Positions 25,264 to 34,477 of a DNA stretch of 46,286 bases are shown here, piece by piece (position 1 is the stretch's first letter; every line of letters starts with the position of its first letter). A model generated the notes under the pieces. It did no database searches. It had not been told where the DNA came from and saw nothing but the letters and a program-made list of their open reading frames with translations. The DNA is taken from positions 1 through 46,286 of the forward strand of contig CAAETU010000074.1 of NCBI GenBank assembly GCA_900759045.1. The letters are read 5' to 3'. The stretch comes from an uncultured Collinsella sp. (GTDB lineage: Bacteria > Actinomycetota > Coriobacteriia > Coriobacteriales > Coriobacteriaceae). The position numbers and the translations under genes are program-made.

Positions 25264-25302
25264 AAAAGCCGCCCGCGAGCACAGCGCTCGCGGGCGGCTT
25301 TT
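25264..25302. terminator. Bidirectional rho-independent terminator
   Basis: A perfect 17-bp stem (AAAAGCCGCCCGCGAGC at 25264-25280, complement at 25286-25302) has an ACAGC loop and A- and T-runs at the ends. It lies between the convergent DUF362 and hydrolase genes and can serve both. Confidence 0.9.
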
Positions 25303-25350
25303 CGGAAGTGCTAGGGGGGGTCAGATAGACCAGTAAACCGTACTATTTGC

Positions 25351-26316
25351 CTAAAAATACTCGTCGAGGAAGCCGTTGACGGTGTTCCAGTAGAGCTCGG
25401 GGTCAACTTGCGCACTCTTGGCGTGGGTGGCGCCATGGATGGTGAGCTTTTGCTTGACCTTGCTGGCGCACGCGTCGTAGTTTTGGTCGAGCATGTCGTA
25501 CGGCACAAAGGTGTCCTGGTCGCCGTGGATAAACAGCATGGGAACCGTCGCGTGTTTGAGTTGCTCCACGCTGCTCGCCTTATGAAAGTCGTAGCCCGCG
25601 CGCACGTTGCACACCAAGTTTGCTACATCGAGCAAGGGAAAGCTGGGCAAGCCGAACACGTCCTTGAGCTGCAGAGAAAACTCGTCCCAAACACTCGTAT
25701 AACCGCAGTCCTCGATAATGCATTTCACGTTTGCGGGCAGAGATTCCCCCGCGACGTTCATGGCGGTTGCCGCACCCATCGACTCGCCAAAGACCAGGAT
25801 GCGCGCCTCGGGGTCAGCCTGAACGATTCGCTCGATCCATGCGACGATGTCGAGGCGCTCGGGCCAGCCCATGCCGATATAGTCGCCACCGGAGCGCTCG
25901 TGGGCACGGGCGGCGGGTGCGAGCACGTTCATGCCGCGGTCGTGGAACCGTTTGGCGTATCGGGCCATACCGATGGGCTCATCGGTGTATCCGTGTAGGC
26001 AGACAGCGTAATTGTGCGTGGCCTCTGGGGCGGCAAAATACCAAGCGGCAAGCTCGGTTCCGTCATCTGCGGTGAGGCTGCTGCTCTCGCGATTCTCTTT
26101 AAACCACGCTCGCGCCTCGGTTTCCTCGGCATCCGGCTGCTCACCTTTTTTGCCGTCTTTGCCATCCTGCATCATTTTCATGGTGTACGGCGCTTGGGGG
26201 TTTAGAGCAAAGTCAAACAAAAAATTGCCGGCAAATCCGAGCAACGTGACAACGAGCGCCAGCGCAGCAACGACGGTTATCTTAAGCTTTCGATGGGGGT
26301 GTGCGCTTTGAGTCAT
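25351..26316 (-). CDS. Membrane-anchored alpha/beta hydrolase
   Basis: This 321-residue protein has one N-terminal membrane segment (about residues 12-34), a charged linker and an alpha/beta hydrolase domain. The nucleophile elbow is GESMG, the oxyanion region CLHGYTD, the acid Asp in HGDQDTFVP, and the catalytic His in GATHAKS. All members of the triad are therefore present. It resembles the YqkD/BAAT-like hydrolases of Gram-positive bacteria, which act on small esters or lipids outside the membrane; the substrate is unknown. GGAGA precedes the ATG by 7 bp. Two operator-like palindromes overlap its promoter, so a repressor probably controls it. Confidence 0.9.
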   Translation of the reverse strand: MTQSAHPHRKLKITVVAALALVVTLLGFAGNFLFDFALNPQAPYTMKMMQDGKDGKKGEQPDAEETEARAWFKENRESSSLTADDGTELAAWYFAAPEATHNYAVCLHGYTDEPIGMARYAKRFHDRGMNVLAPAARAHERSGGDYIGMGWPERLDIVAWIERIVQADPEARILVFGESMGAATAMNVAGESLPANVKCIIEDCGYTSVWDEFSLQLKDVFGLPSFPLLDVANLVCNVRAGYDFHKASSVEQLKHATVPMLFIHGDQDTFVPYDMLDQNYDACASKVKQKLTIHGATHAKSAQVDPELYWNTVNGFLDEYF

Positions 26317-26336
26317 TTACGGTTCTCCTTAAAGAT

Positions 26337-26395
26337 GTTAATACATCAACATTTAAAACAAGCGCATTATGGATGTTCGACGTTGATGCGTCAAC
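26337..26395 (-). promoter_or_regulatory. Promoter of the hydrolase gene with two operator-like palindromes
   Basis: On the minus strand TTGACG (26394-26389) and CATAAT (26371-26366) are separated by exactly 17 bp. The -35 lies within the palindrome GTTGACGCATCAAC (26382-26395). A second site, GTTGATGTATTAAC (26337-26350), lies just downstream of the expected transcription start, 45 bp from the first. Both fit GTTGA-N4-TYAAC, a typical layout for a TetR- or MarR-type repressor. No such regulator gene is next to it. Confidence 0.7.
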
Positions 26396-26502
26396 AAGCA
26401 AAGAATGGGTAAACAAAGGGCCACATATGGTGCAAATTTCGCACGTACCCAGACGCTTTGATATAGTGTTGAGAACTATTTACATTGGAGGATGTAACCG
26501 GC

Positions 26503-27186
26503 ATGTCCGATTCGAGCGACAGTTCCAAGCCGCGACCTGGGGCCGCGGCCGTTCCGCACTACACGGTGGGCGAGGAGATCATGAACTCCGTCACCCATGG
26601 TGTCGGTTGCCTGCTGGGCATCGCAGGTCTTGTGCTCCTGATCGTATTTGCCGCTCTTCGCGGTGGCGGTCCGGCGCATATGGCCGCGGCAATCGTCTAC
26701 GGCGCCAGCATTATTCTCGAATACCTTGCCTCCACGCTCTACCATGCGATTCAGCCCGCGGGCGCCAAGCGTGTGTTTCGCATCATCGACCACAGTTGCA
26801 TCTACCTGCTCATAGCTGGCAGCTATACGCCGTTTTGCCTCATCACGCTGGCAAACGACGGTGGCCCCGTGCTGTTTTTTGCCGTATGGGCCATCGCCAT
26901 TATCGGCATCGCCCTCGAGTGCTTTTTGCGCGAGCGCCAACCGCATTGGGTAAGCGGCCTGGTCTATCTGCTGATGGGCTGGCTCGTCGTCTTTAAGCTG
27001 CCCGAGCTCGTGTCGCTGCTCAACCCCGTGGCACTTGCCCTGCTCGCTGTCGGCGGCGTGTGCTACACCGTGGGCGTGCCGTTCTACATCGCCAAAAACG
27101 TGCGCTACCTGCATAGTGTGTTTCACCTGTGGGTGCTCGCCGGCAGTATCTTCCAGTTCATGGCGGTGATCCTCTTCGTAATCTAG
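26503..27186 (+). CDS. Hemolysin III family (PAQR-like) membrane protein
   Basis: This 227-residue protein has seven membrane segments. Family motifs are EEIMNSVTHGVG near the N-terminus, the Ser/His of STLYHAI, the Asp/His of IDHSCIYLLIAGSYTPF, and the C-terminal paired histidines in HSVFHLWVLAG. These residues form the zinc-binding hydrolase-like site of the PAQR/HlyIII superfamily. The start is ATG 26503, with GGAGGA 10 bp upstream; a TTG at 26485 is in frame but lies before that site. The family name reflects the first member; haemolysis should not be assumed. Confidence 0.92.
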   Translation: MSDSSDSSKPRPGAAAVPHYTVGEEIMNSVTHGVGCLLGIAGLVLLIVFAALRGGGPAHMAAAIVYGASIILEYLASTLYHAIQPAGAKRVFRIIDHSCIYLLIAGSYTPFCLITLANDGGPVLFFAVWAIAIIGIALECFLRERQPHWVSGLVYLLMGWLVVFKLPELVSLLNPVALALLAVGGVCYTVGVPFYIAKNVRYLHSVFHLWVLAGSIFQFMAVILFVI

Positions 27187-27300
27187 CGATCGCGTCTGTG
27201 CCCGCGGACCCATCCAGGCGGCCGCCGGGCGCAACTGCCCTATCCGTCACCTACGCTTACTACCTAACGTCCCGAATCTTGGAGGTTCGAGAAACTCCCG

Positions 27301-28674
<1,374 letters not shown>

Positions 28675-28698
28675 GGCAAGGAAGAGTAGGGGAGAGTT

Positions 28699-29544
28699 AT
28701 GGCAGGCCTGTTCAACATCCTTAAGGTCACCGTCAGCGAGGACAAGATCTGCGCGCATGTGCTGGTGAACCCCGGCATGCCGCTCATGACCTCGGAGGAT
28801 ATCGAGGCCACGGCGCGCGTGTATTACCTGGTGCCGGCGATTGCCAAGCACCTGTGCCTGGGTGATTCCGGTCGTGAGTTCCAGGACTGCATGGGCCAGA
28901 CCGAGCTTTGCCACCTGCTTGAGCATGTGACGGTCGAGCTCATGAACGAGACCGGTCTTGCGGGCAGCATTTCGTGCGGCCGCACCCGCGTGAGCGAGCA
29001 CGACGAGCGCGTCTTTGAGATTGAGCTTTCGTGCCCCGATGATGCGCTGGCCATCGGCGCGCTGTCTTCGGCCACCTTTATGATGGACTGGGCCTACCTG
29101 CACGCCGACCAGCCGGTCCCCGACGTGGAGGGCACGGTCGCGGGCCTGCGCAACCTGGTGCTGGGCATGCGCGCCGAGGCCGAGGGCAAAGATCCGCACG
29201 AGGCCGTCGCCGCCGCGAATGGCGAGGACGTGGCAGAGGATGCTGTTGAGGACGACGCCGCTGCTGACAGTGAAACCGCCGCCGAGCCTGTTTCCGAAAC
29301 GGCTGCCGAGCCTGAGTCCGAGCCTGCCGAGCCCCAGGGCGTTCCCAGCTTTGACGACGAGCCGCAGGTGGCTATTGATACCGAAGGCGCGACCGTCGAG
29401 AGCCACGAGGTCCCCGCTGCCGTCTTTGGCGGTGCGGCAACGGTTCCGGCAGGACCTGCGCACGAGGGCAGCCTGCCGCTCGTGGACGGCTCCGGCGAGG
29501 ACCCTGCCGCCACGGTGGCCATGCCGGCCCTGCCGCAAGAGTAA
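28699..29544 (+). CDS. Stand-alone domain resembling the cyanophycin synthetase N-terminus, with acidic tail
   Basis: This 281-residue protein has a folded part at about residues 1-160 and a long acidic, Ala/Glu/Pro-rich tail that is probably disordered. The segment ELCHLLEHVTVELMNETG, followed by a GRTR motif and an acidic strand, resembles the N-terminal domain of cyanophycin synthetase CphA (HxxEHxxxEL ... GRTR). No ATP-grasp or Mur-ligase domain follows, so it cannot be a complete synthetase. It starts 24 bp after the CNNM/CorC gene with GGGGAGAG before the ATG. The function is unknown. The homology is my recognition of a motif, not a search result. Confidence 0.65.
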   Translation: MAGLFNILKVTVSEDKICAHVLVNPGMPLMTSEDIEATARVYYLVPAIAKHLCLGDSGREFQDCMGQTELCHLLEHVTVELMNETGLAGSISCGRTRVSEHDERVFEIELSCPDDALAIGALSSATFMMDWAYLHADQPVPDVEGTVAGLRNLVLGMRAEAEGKDPHEAVAAANGEDVAEDAVEDDAAADSETAAEPVSETAAEPESEPAEPQGVPSFDDEPQVAIDTEGATVESHEVPAAVFGGAATVPAGPAHEGSLPLVDGSGEDPAATVAMPALPQE

Positions 29545-29623
29545 GCTCACGCGTTTATTACCGCCGTCTACCTGCGCTTTTACCGTACGCAGATGAGCGG
29601 GGCGGCAAGTGTCGCGCTGCGGG

Positions 29624-29629
29624 TATAAT
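29624..29629 (+). promoter_or_regulatory. Consensus -10 box before the YtxH-PRC operon
   Basis: A perfect TATAAT lies 51 bp before the YtxH start codon. No good -35 was found, so it may depend on an activator. Confidence 0.5.
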
Positions 29630-29680
29630 GGACAGCATTCAAACGGTGGGCACTGAGGTGCCCGCAGGAGAGGAATGATC

Positions 29681-30070
29681 ATGGGAAAGACTTTCAGCTT
29701 TGTCTCCGGCGCGCTCTTTGGTGCTGCCGCCGGCGCTATCATCGGCGTTGCCCTGGCTCCGCGTTCGGGTGCCGAGACCCGCGCCATGGCTGCCGATATC
29801 GCCAACGATGCTTGGGATAACATGCGCGACACCTACGAGCACGGTGCCGAGGAGGCCCGCGCCGCGGTCAGTGACTTCGGCCCGATGGTCGACGCTAAGA
29901 CCGATGACCTGCGTGCCAAGGTCGACTTGGCCCGCGAGCGCATGGACCAACTGCGCGAGCAGCTCAACGATGCCATTTCGGGTGGCAACGTGACGCCCGC
30001 CGCCGATGTCGTGGTCGAGAACGCCGTCGAGGCCGACACCGAGGCTGCGGAGCCTTCGACCGAGGCATAA
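29681..30070 (+). CDS. YtxH-like general-stress / envelope protein
   Basis: This 129-residue protein has an N-terminal glycine- and alanine-rich membrane helix, SFVSGALFGAAAGAIIGVAL, followed by APRSGAETR. This is the hallmark of YtxH domains. An amphipathic helical region that could form a coiled coil follows, then an acidic tail. The start is the second of two close ATGs (29681), because AGGAGAGG lies 7 bp before it and only 1 bp before the first. The stop overlaps the next start in TAATG. YtxH proteins are often stress-induced, but no precise role is known. Confidence 0.85.
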   Translation: MGKTFSFVSGALFGAAAGAIIGVALAPRSGAETRAMAADIANDAWDNMRDTYEHGAEEARAAVSDFGPMVDAKTDDLRAKVDLARERMDQLREQLNDAISGGNVTPAADVVVENAVEADTEAAEPSTEA

Positions 30071-30825
30071 TGCGCACCGGGGATTTTGTCGGCATCAAGG
30101 TTTACCGCAAGCCCGCCGAGGACAAGCGTACTAAAAAGGACGGCACGCCGCGCAGCCCCAAAAAGCTCGGTAAGATTCACTTTCCGGTCTTTTCGCCGGG
30201 CGGCACGCGCGTGGTGGGGTTTATGGTTCGCCAGTCCGATATCGCGGGCATGATCGAGCGCCCCGACCGGTTTGTGGCACTCGATGCCATCGGCGTCTAC
30301 GAGGGTGCCATCGCGGTCGATGACGCCAAGGGCACCTACGATGCCGCCGCTGCCAAGCGCCTCGATATCAACCTGGACGACTGCATTATCTGGGTCGGTA
30401 TGGACGTGCGCACGGAATCGGGCGATGTCGTGGGCTATTGCTCGGATGTTGAGTTCAAACCGCGTTCGGGCATTGTGCAGACGTTCTATGTGACCGCCAG
30501 CGCTGCATCGAGCATATTGGTGGGCGACACGCAGGTGCCGCCGACGATGCTGCGCGGCTACGATAACGGCGCGATGATCGTCTCGGATGAGGTCAAGACG
30601 CTCGGGTATTCGGGCGGTGCGGCCGCCAAGGCTGCCGAGGCGAGTGTCGTGGTGGGCGACAAGGTCAAAAAGGGTGCCAAGGTGCTCGATGACAAGGGTT
30701 CGGTTGCCGTTGACAAGGGCAGTCGCGCACTGGGCAGGCAGCTCGGTAAGACACGTGGCATGTTCAAGGCCTTTAAGGACGAATATCAAAAGGCGAGCGG
30801 GGGCTCGTCGAAAGCTAACAAATAG
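30070..30825 (+). CDS. PRC-barrel domain protein
   Basis: This 251-residue protein contains two stretches that look like PRC-barrel folds: about residues 30-85 (GKIHFPVFSPGGTRVVGFMV) and 100-145 (DCIIWVGMDVRTESGDVVGY). A basic Ala/Lys-rich C-terminus follows (about 185-251). PRC barrels bind proteins or RNA and occur in RimM and photosynthetic reaction centres. Here the protein is soluble and of unknown role. Translation is coupled to the YtxH gene through the TAATG overlap, so the two probably act together. A terminator follows 22 bp after the stop. Confidence 0.75.
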   Translation: MRTGDFVGIKVYRKPAEDKRTKKDGTPRSPKKLGKIHFPVFSPGGTRVVGFMVRQSDIAGMIERPDRFVALDAIGVYEGAIAVDDAKGTYDAAAAKRLDINLDDCIIWVGMDVRTESGDVVGYCSDVEFKPRSGIVQTFYVTASAASSILVGDTQVPPTMLRGYDNGAMIVSDEVKTLGYSGGAAAKAAEASVVVGDKVKKGAKVLDDKGSVAVDKGSRALGRQLGKTRGMFKAFKDEYQKASGGSSKANK

Positions 30826-30846
30826 CGACATACCAAACGATGGGAG

Positions 30847-30883
30847 GCGAGCCGGAGACATGTAACTCCGGCTCGCTGTGTTT
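30847..30883 (+). terminator. Terminator after the PRC-barrel gene
   Basis: A perfect 11-bp stem, GCGAGCCGGAG with CTCCGGCTCGC, has an 8-base loop and is followed by TGTGTTT. Confidence 0.75.
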
Positions 30884-30897
30884 ATGGGGGAGGACAC

Positions 30898-32304
30898 ATG
30901 CGCCAAAACGGATCCAATGTTAACGGGCGATCGAATGCGCGTCCGACGGCGCGTCGCGACTTGGGACAGCTGCCCAGCGGCCAGCGCCGCGGTCGCCGTA
31001 AGCCCGGCGCGATGTACCTCAACCATAGCCGTGGGTTTAGCGATCGCAGTGCACGCATCGGCAACGGGCGTTCGCCCCGCCGTTCGTCTCGCCTGCCCTA
31101 TGCGCTCATCGCCGTGGGCTGCGCGTTCGTACTGTTTGTCGCCGCCGTCGTGGGCTACATCAACCGTAGCGTGGACGTCGTGCTCAACGGAGAGCAGACT
31201 GCGGTGCGCGTGGGCTCTACGCTGCAGACGCTTATCGATGATCAGGAGCTGACCGACACCTATTCTGCCGGCGACCTGCTAGCGGTCGACGACAGTGTGC
31301 TCAAGCGCCATGGCGGCGAAAAGCTGTCGGTGAAGGTTGACGGCAAGCGTGTAAAGCAGGGCAAGTGGGATAGCCGCGAGCTTACTGGCGGCGAGAAGAT
31401 CACGATTAAAGATGGCCGCAACGTCTACGAGAAGCACGAGGTGCAGGCTACGACCATCGAGCCCAAGCTCAAAGTTGAGGGCACGGGCGCCATCGAGTAC
31501 GTGCAAACCTGGGGCGTCCAGGGTCGTTCCGAGGTGTGGGTCGGCGAACAGTCGGGTAAGACGCAGGACCGCGGCGAGGTCCTGCCCGCCACCGATTGCA
31601 TCGTCGCCTGTGCCAGCGTGGCGCCCAAGGGCAATGAGAAGGTCGTGGCTCTGACGTTTGACGAGGGCCCCAGCGGCACTACCAAACAGATTTTGCAGGT
31701 GCTCAAAGAGAAGGGCGTCACTGCAACGTTCTTCCTTTCGGGCGATGCGGCCGAGGCCTCGCCCGCTACGGCCAAGGCGATTGTCGACGCCGGATGTGAG
31801 ATCGGTTCCAACAGCTACAGCGACGATTCGCTCAAGGGCGCGGACCGCGAGACGGTGCGCAAGCAAATTTCGAAGGGCACCGATGCCATCAAGTCGGCGA
31901 CCGGCGTGAAGACGATGCTGCTGCGTGCCCCGTACGCCGCCTTTGACGAGCAAAACTGGATCGACTCGATGGATTTGGTGTCCGCGGTGGTCTCGTGGAA
32001 TATCGATTCGGGCGATTGGCTGCTTAACGGTGCCGACGAGCAGGTCTCGACGGTGCTGGATTCGGTGACGCCGGGCAATATCGTGCTGCTCACCGATAGC
32101 GATGAGTGCTCCGAGCAGACGCTCGAGGCGTTGCCGCAGATTATCGACGGGCTTATTGCCGACGGCTACAAAATTGTGACGTTGAGCGACCTGGTCAAGA
32201 CGGATACATCGCTGAGCAAAAAGCTCACCTCGCTGACGAAGGCCACCATGCCCAAAAACGCCGTGTTCCCCCAGCTCGCCGAAAATGACGACGCCGCGGA
32301 ATAG
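30898..32304 (+). CDS. Membrane-anchored polysaccharide deacetylase-like protein, catalytic residues lost
   Basis: This 468-residue protein has a basic cytoplasmic N-terminus, a membrane helix at about residues 65-87, and a beta-rich region resembling DUF348/G5-type wall-binding modules (about 90-230). A NodB-type fold follows at about 245-445. NodB motif 1 TFDDGP is TFDEGP (Asp255, Glu256). The metal-binding H-x-x-x-H of motif 2 is replaced by Asn305 and Asp309. The catalytic His of motif 5 is Thr399 (LLTD). Motif 4 DSGDW is intact. The enzyme is thus unlikely to deacetylate and may be a wall-binding pseudoenzyme. GGGGGAGG lies 4 bp before the ATG. The stop codon is part of a dispersed repeat. 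Confidence 0.85.
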   Translation: MRQNGSNVNGRSNARPTARRDLGQLPSGQRRGRRKPGAMYLNHSRGFSDRSARIGNGRSPRRSSRLPYALIAVGCAFVLFVAAVVGYINRSVDVVLNGEQTAVRVGSTLQTLIDDQELTDTYSAGDLLAVDDSVLKRHGGEKLSVKVDGKRVKQGKWDSRELTGGEKITIKDGRNVYEKHEVQATTIEPKLKVEGTGAIEYVQTWGVQGRSEVWVGEQSGKTQDRGEVLPATDCIVACASVAPKGNEKVVALTFDEGPSGTTKQILQVLKEKGVTATFFLSGDAAEASPATAKAIVDAGCEIGSNSYSDDSLKGADRETVRKQISKGTDAIKSATGVKTMLLRAPYAAFDEQNWIDSMDLVSAVVSWNIDSGDWLLNGADEQVSTVLDSVTPGNIVLLTDSDECSEQTLEALPQIIDGLIADGYKIVTLSDLVKTDTSLSKKLTSLTKATMPKNAVFPQLAENDDAAE

Positions 32305-32330
32305 TCGTTTAAGAACGTCCCTAATGACTA
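32302..32330 (+). repeat. Short palindrome-bounded repeat with AAGAACGTCCCTAA core, copy 2
   Basis: TAGTC and GACTA bound a unit with TTTAAGAACGTCCCTAA, matching 23898-23928. Its first TAG is the stop codon of the deacetylase-like gene, so the element supplies the end of that reading frame. Confidence 0.65.
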
Positions 32331-32407
32331 TGTCACGGATGCGTCAGCGTTTGGTATGCCTGCAATGTGCAGCGCATAAATTCGGCGCCACGGCGCGATG
32401 CTGATGC

Positions 32408-32624
32408 TATAGTTACTGCGGATAACAAGGGTCAAGAGAAAGGTTACAGGTGAAATCCAAACCTCGACCATACAGTCGATGACCCCTTGCAGGTGCTTCT
32501 TGCGCATGCACGGGGTGTGAGCGCCGAGCGGCGTGCCGCCCGCGCATGCGTATACATATCCAGAAGTCCACGGAGCGCGTGCCATCACGGCCGCAGCCCG
32601 AAGGAATAATGATGGGGAGCACCA
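32408..32624 (+). ncRNA. Structured 5' leader of the MgtE-like/Nramp operon
   Basis: A TATAGT box at 32408-32413 is followed by about 200 bases before the first gene. These can fold into a three-way junction: AAGGGTCA (about 32427-32434) pairs with TGACCCCTT (about 32488-32496). AGGTT pairs with AACCT inside it, and TCGAC pairs with GTCGA around CATACA. Further GC-rich hairpins surround 32505-32560. The position before cation-transport genes suggests a riboswitch or attenuator. I could not match it to the M-box or yybP-ykoY consensus. No gene was seen in 32331-32624. Confidence 0.4.
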
Positions 32625-34469
32625 TTGAATTATCTGAGTGAGATGCTCAAGTTGCCGGTCTTGGACGTCGATGGCGAAAAGCTCGGCGTAGTGAACGATT
32701 TTGGCATTGCCACCGGCGAAGTTTTTCCGCACGTGACGTCGCTCGCGTTCCGCGGTCCCGGCAAGACGCCGTTTATGATCAGCTGGCGCAAATGGGTCGA
32801 CCGTATCGACGAGACGGGCGTGTACCTCAATACATCTGCGACCAATATTCGCTTTTCGTATCTGCAACCGACCGAGCTGCTGCTTGCGCGCGACGTGCTC
32901 AACAAGCAGATCGTCGACACGCAGGGCATGAAGGTCGTACGCGTAAACGACATCAAGTTTTCCATGTCGGGCGAAAATCAGCTGCGTTTGCTGGGTGCCG
33001 AGGTGGGCGCTCGCGGCCTGCTGCGCGCGATTAGCCCCGCGCTCGAGCATGTCGTCGAGGGCTTTATGAAGCATCTGGGCAAGCCGCTTGGCGAGGACAT
33101 CATCGCTTGGTCCTACATGGACCTGCTCGACCGCTCGACTAAGAACATTCAGCTTTCGGTGTCGCACAAGACGCTCGGCGAGCTGCACCCTGCCGACATT
33201 GCCGACATTATCGAGCAGCTCGACCCGCGCCTGCGTGCGCAGGTATTTGCGCAGCTCGACACCGCCCAGGCCGCCGAGGCCATCTCGGAGTTCGATGATG
33301 ACGAGCTTATGACCGAGATGCTCGAGGGCCTGTCCGACACGGACGCGTCGTCGATGCTGGCCATGATGGACCCGGATGACGCCGCCGACCTGATCGACGA
33401 GCTCGATTACGAGAAGGCCGAGAAACTCCTGCGTCTGATGGGCGTCAAGGAGGAGAAGGCGATTCGTAATCTGCTGGGGTATGAGGACAACACCGCCGGC
33501 CGCATCATGACCTCGGAGTTTGTCTCCCTGCCCGCCACGGCGACGGTCGCTGACGCCATCGAGGCGATTCGCCAGCTCGATGAGGACTTCGAGAGCGTCT
33601 ACTACGTCTATACCGAGGATCCGAGCGGCATGCTGACGGGCGTGCTTTCGCTGCGTACGCTGATTGTGGCCGACCGCGATGCCACGCTGGGCCAGTTGGC
33701 TTACCGCGACCTGGTCTATGTATCGCCCGACGAGGACCAGGAAGACGTAACGGACGAGATGACCAAGTACGACCTGGTTGCCATCCCCGTCTGCGACGAG
33801 AACCGTCACATCCTGGGCATCGTGACCTTCGACGACGCCATGGACGTTATCGCCGAGGAACACCAGGAAGACCTGCAGATCGCCGGCATCGGCTCGGGCG
33901 ATAGCGCGTCCGATGACTCGACGAACGTGCTCAGCTGGTTTGTGCATCGCCAGTACTGGGTTGTCGTGTGGGGCATTGCCTCGTGCCTTATGGCAACCGT
34001 GCTGGGAACGGCGCTCGGCTCCGCGCATCTGGTGGTCTTTCCCATGTGCGCCATGCCGCTCGTGCTGCTGGCGGCCTCGCGCATGGTGTCGTTCGTCAAG
34101 AACTACTTCTTGGAGTACGACGGCCATGACGACGAGCCTAAGCCCTACCTGGGATTCTTCTTCCAGAGCACGGGTATGGGCCTGATTCTGTCGCTCGTGA
34201 CCTATCTGTGCGCGCAACTGGTGCGCACTGCCGCGTTCCCCGATGCCTCTATGTTTGAGGAGCAGCTCTTTATCGGCTGCTTTAATATCGCTGCCGTCAT
34301 TTGCCTGGTTGGCAACATGAGCGCCGTGATTTATCTGATGGTGCTATTCTGGCGCGACGAGCATGATCTCAACACGTCGGGCACCGCCATGAACGTCATT
34401 GCCGTCATGATCTCGTGTGTGGCGTACTGCATCGCCGCGGTGCTGCTCACCATGTCAGTCATGGGTTAG
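32625..34469 (+). CDS. MgtE-like protein: PRC barrel, MgtE_N, CBS pair and atypical 5-TM domain
   Basis: This 614-residue protein starts at a TTG with GGGGAG 5 bp upstream. A PRC-barrel-like domain (about 5-95) comes first. An MgtE_N superhelical domain follows at about 175-285 (LHPADIADIIEQLDPR, MMDPDDAADLIDEL, LLGYEDNTAGRIMTSEF), then a CBS pair at about 290-410. Five membrane helices span about 445-612. In canonical MgtE the second helix carries a conserved MP-x(4)-GGN-x-G-x-Q pore motif. Here that position reads AMPLVLLAASRMVSF, with no GGN or Gln. The sensor part is thus typical and the channel part is not. It could be a divergent transporter or a Mg2+-sensing partner of the Nramp encoded 8 bp downstream. 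Confidence 0.8.
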   Translation: MNYLSEMLKLPVLDVDGEKLGVVNDFGIATGEVFPHVTSLAFRGPGKTPFMISWRKWVDRIDETGVYLNTSATNIRFSYLQPTELLLARDVLNKQIVDTQGMKVVRVNDIKFSMSGENQLRLLGAEVGARGLLRAISPALEHVVEGFMKHLGKPLGEDIIAWSYMDLLDRSTKNIQLSVSHKTLGELHPADIADIIEQLDPRLRAQVFAQLDTAQAAEAISEFDDDELMTEMLEGLSDTDASSMLAMMDPDDAADLIDELDYEKAEKLLRLMGVKEEKAIRNLLGYEDNTAGRIMTSEFVSLPATATVADAIEAIRQLDEDFESVYYVYTEDPSGMLTGVLSLRTLIVADRDATLGQLAYRDLVYVSPDEDQEDVTDEMTKYDLVAIPVCDENRHILGIVTFDDAMDVIAEEHQEDLQIAGIGSGDSASDDSTNVLSWFVHRQYWVVVWGIASCLMATVLGTALGSAHLVVFPMCAMPLVLLAASRMVSFVKNYFLEYDGHDDEPKPYLGFFFQSTGMGLILSLVTYLCAQLVRTAAFPDASMFEEQLFIGCFNIAAVICLVGNMSAVIYLMVLFWRDEHDLNTSGTAMNVIAVMISCVAYCIAAVLLTMSVMG

Positions 34470-34477
34470 GTGGTCGC

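Noticed and set aside
32408..32624. M-box or yybP-ykoY riboswitch
   Set aside because: The conserved sequence blocks of these classes could not be found, so it is listed only as a structured leader.
32328..34217. 629-residue minus-strand open frame opposite the MgtE-like gene
   Set aside because: Shadow frame; the plus strand carries MgtE_N and CBS motifs.
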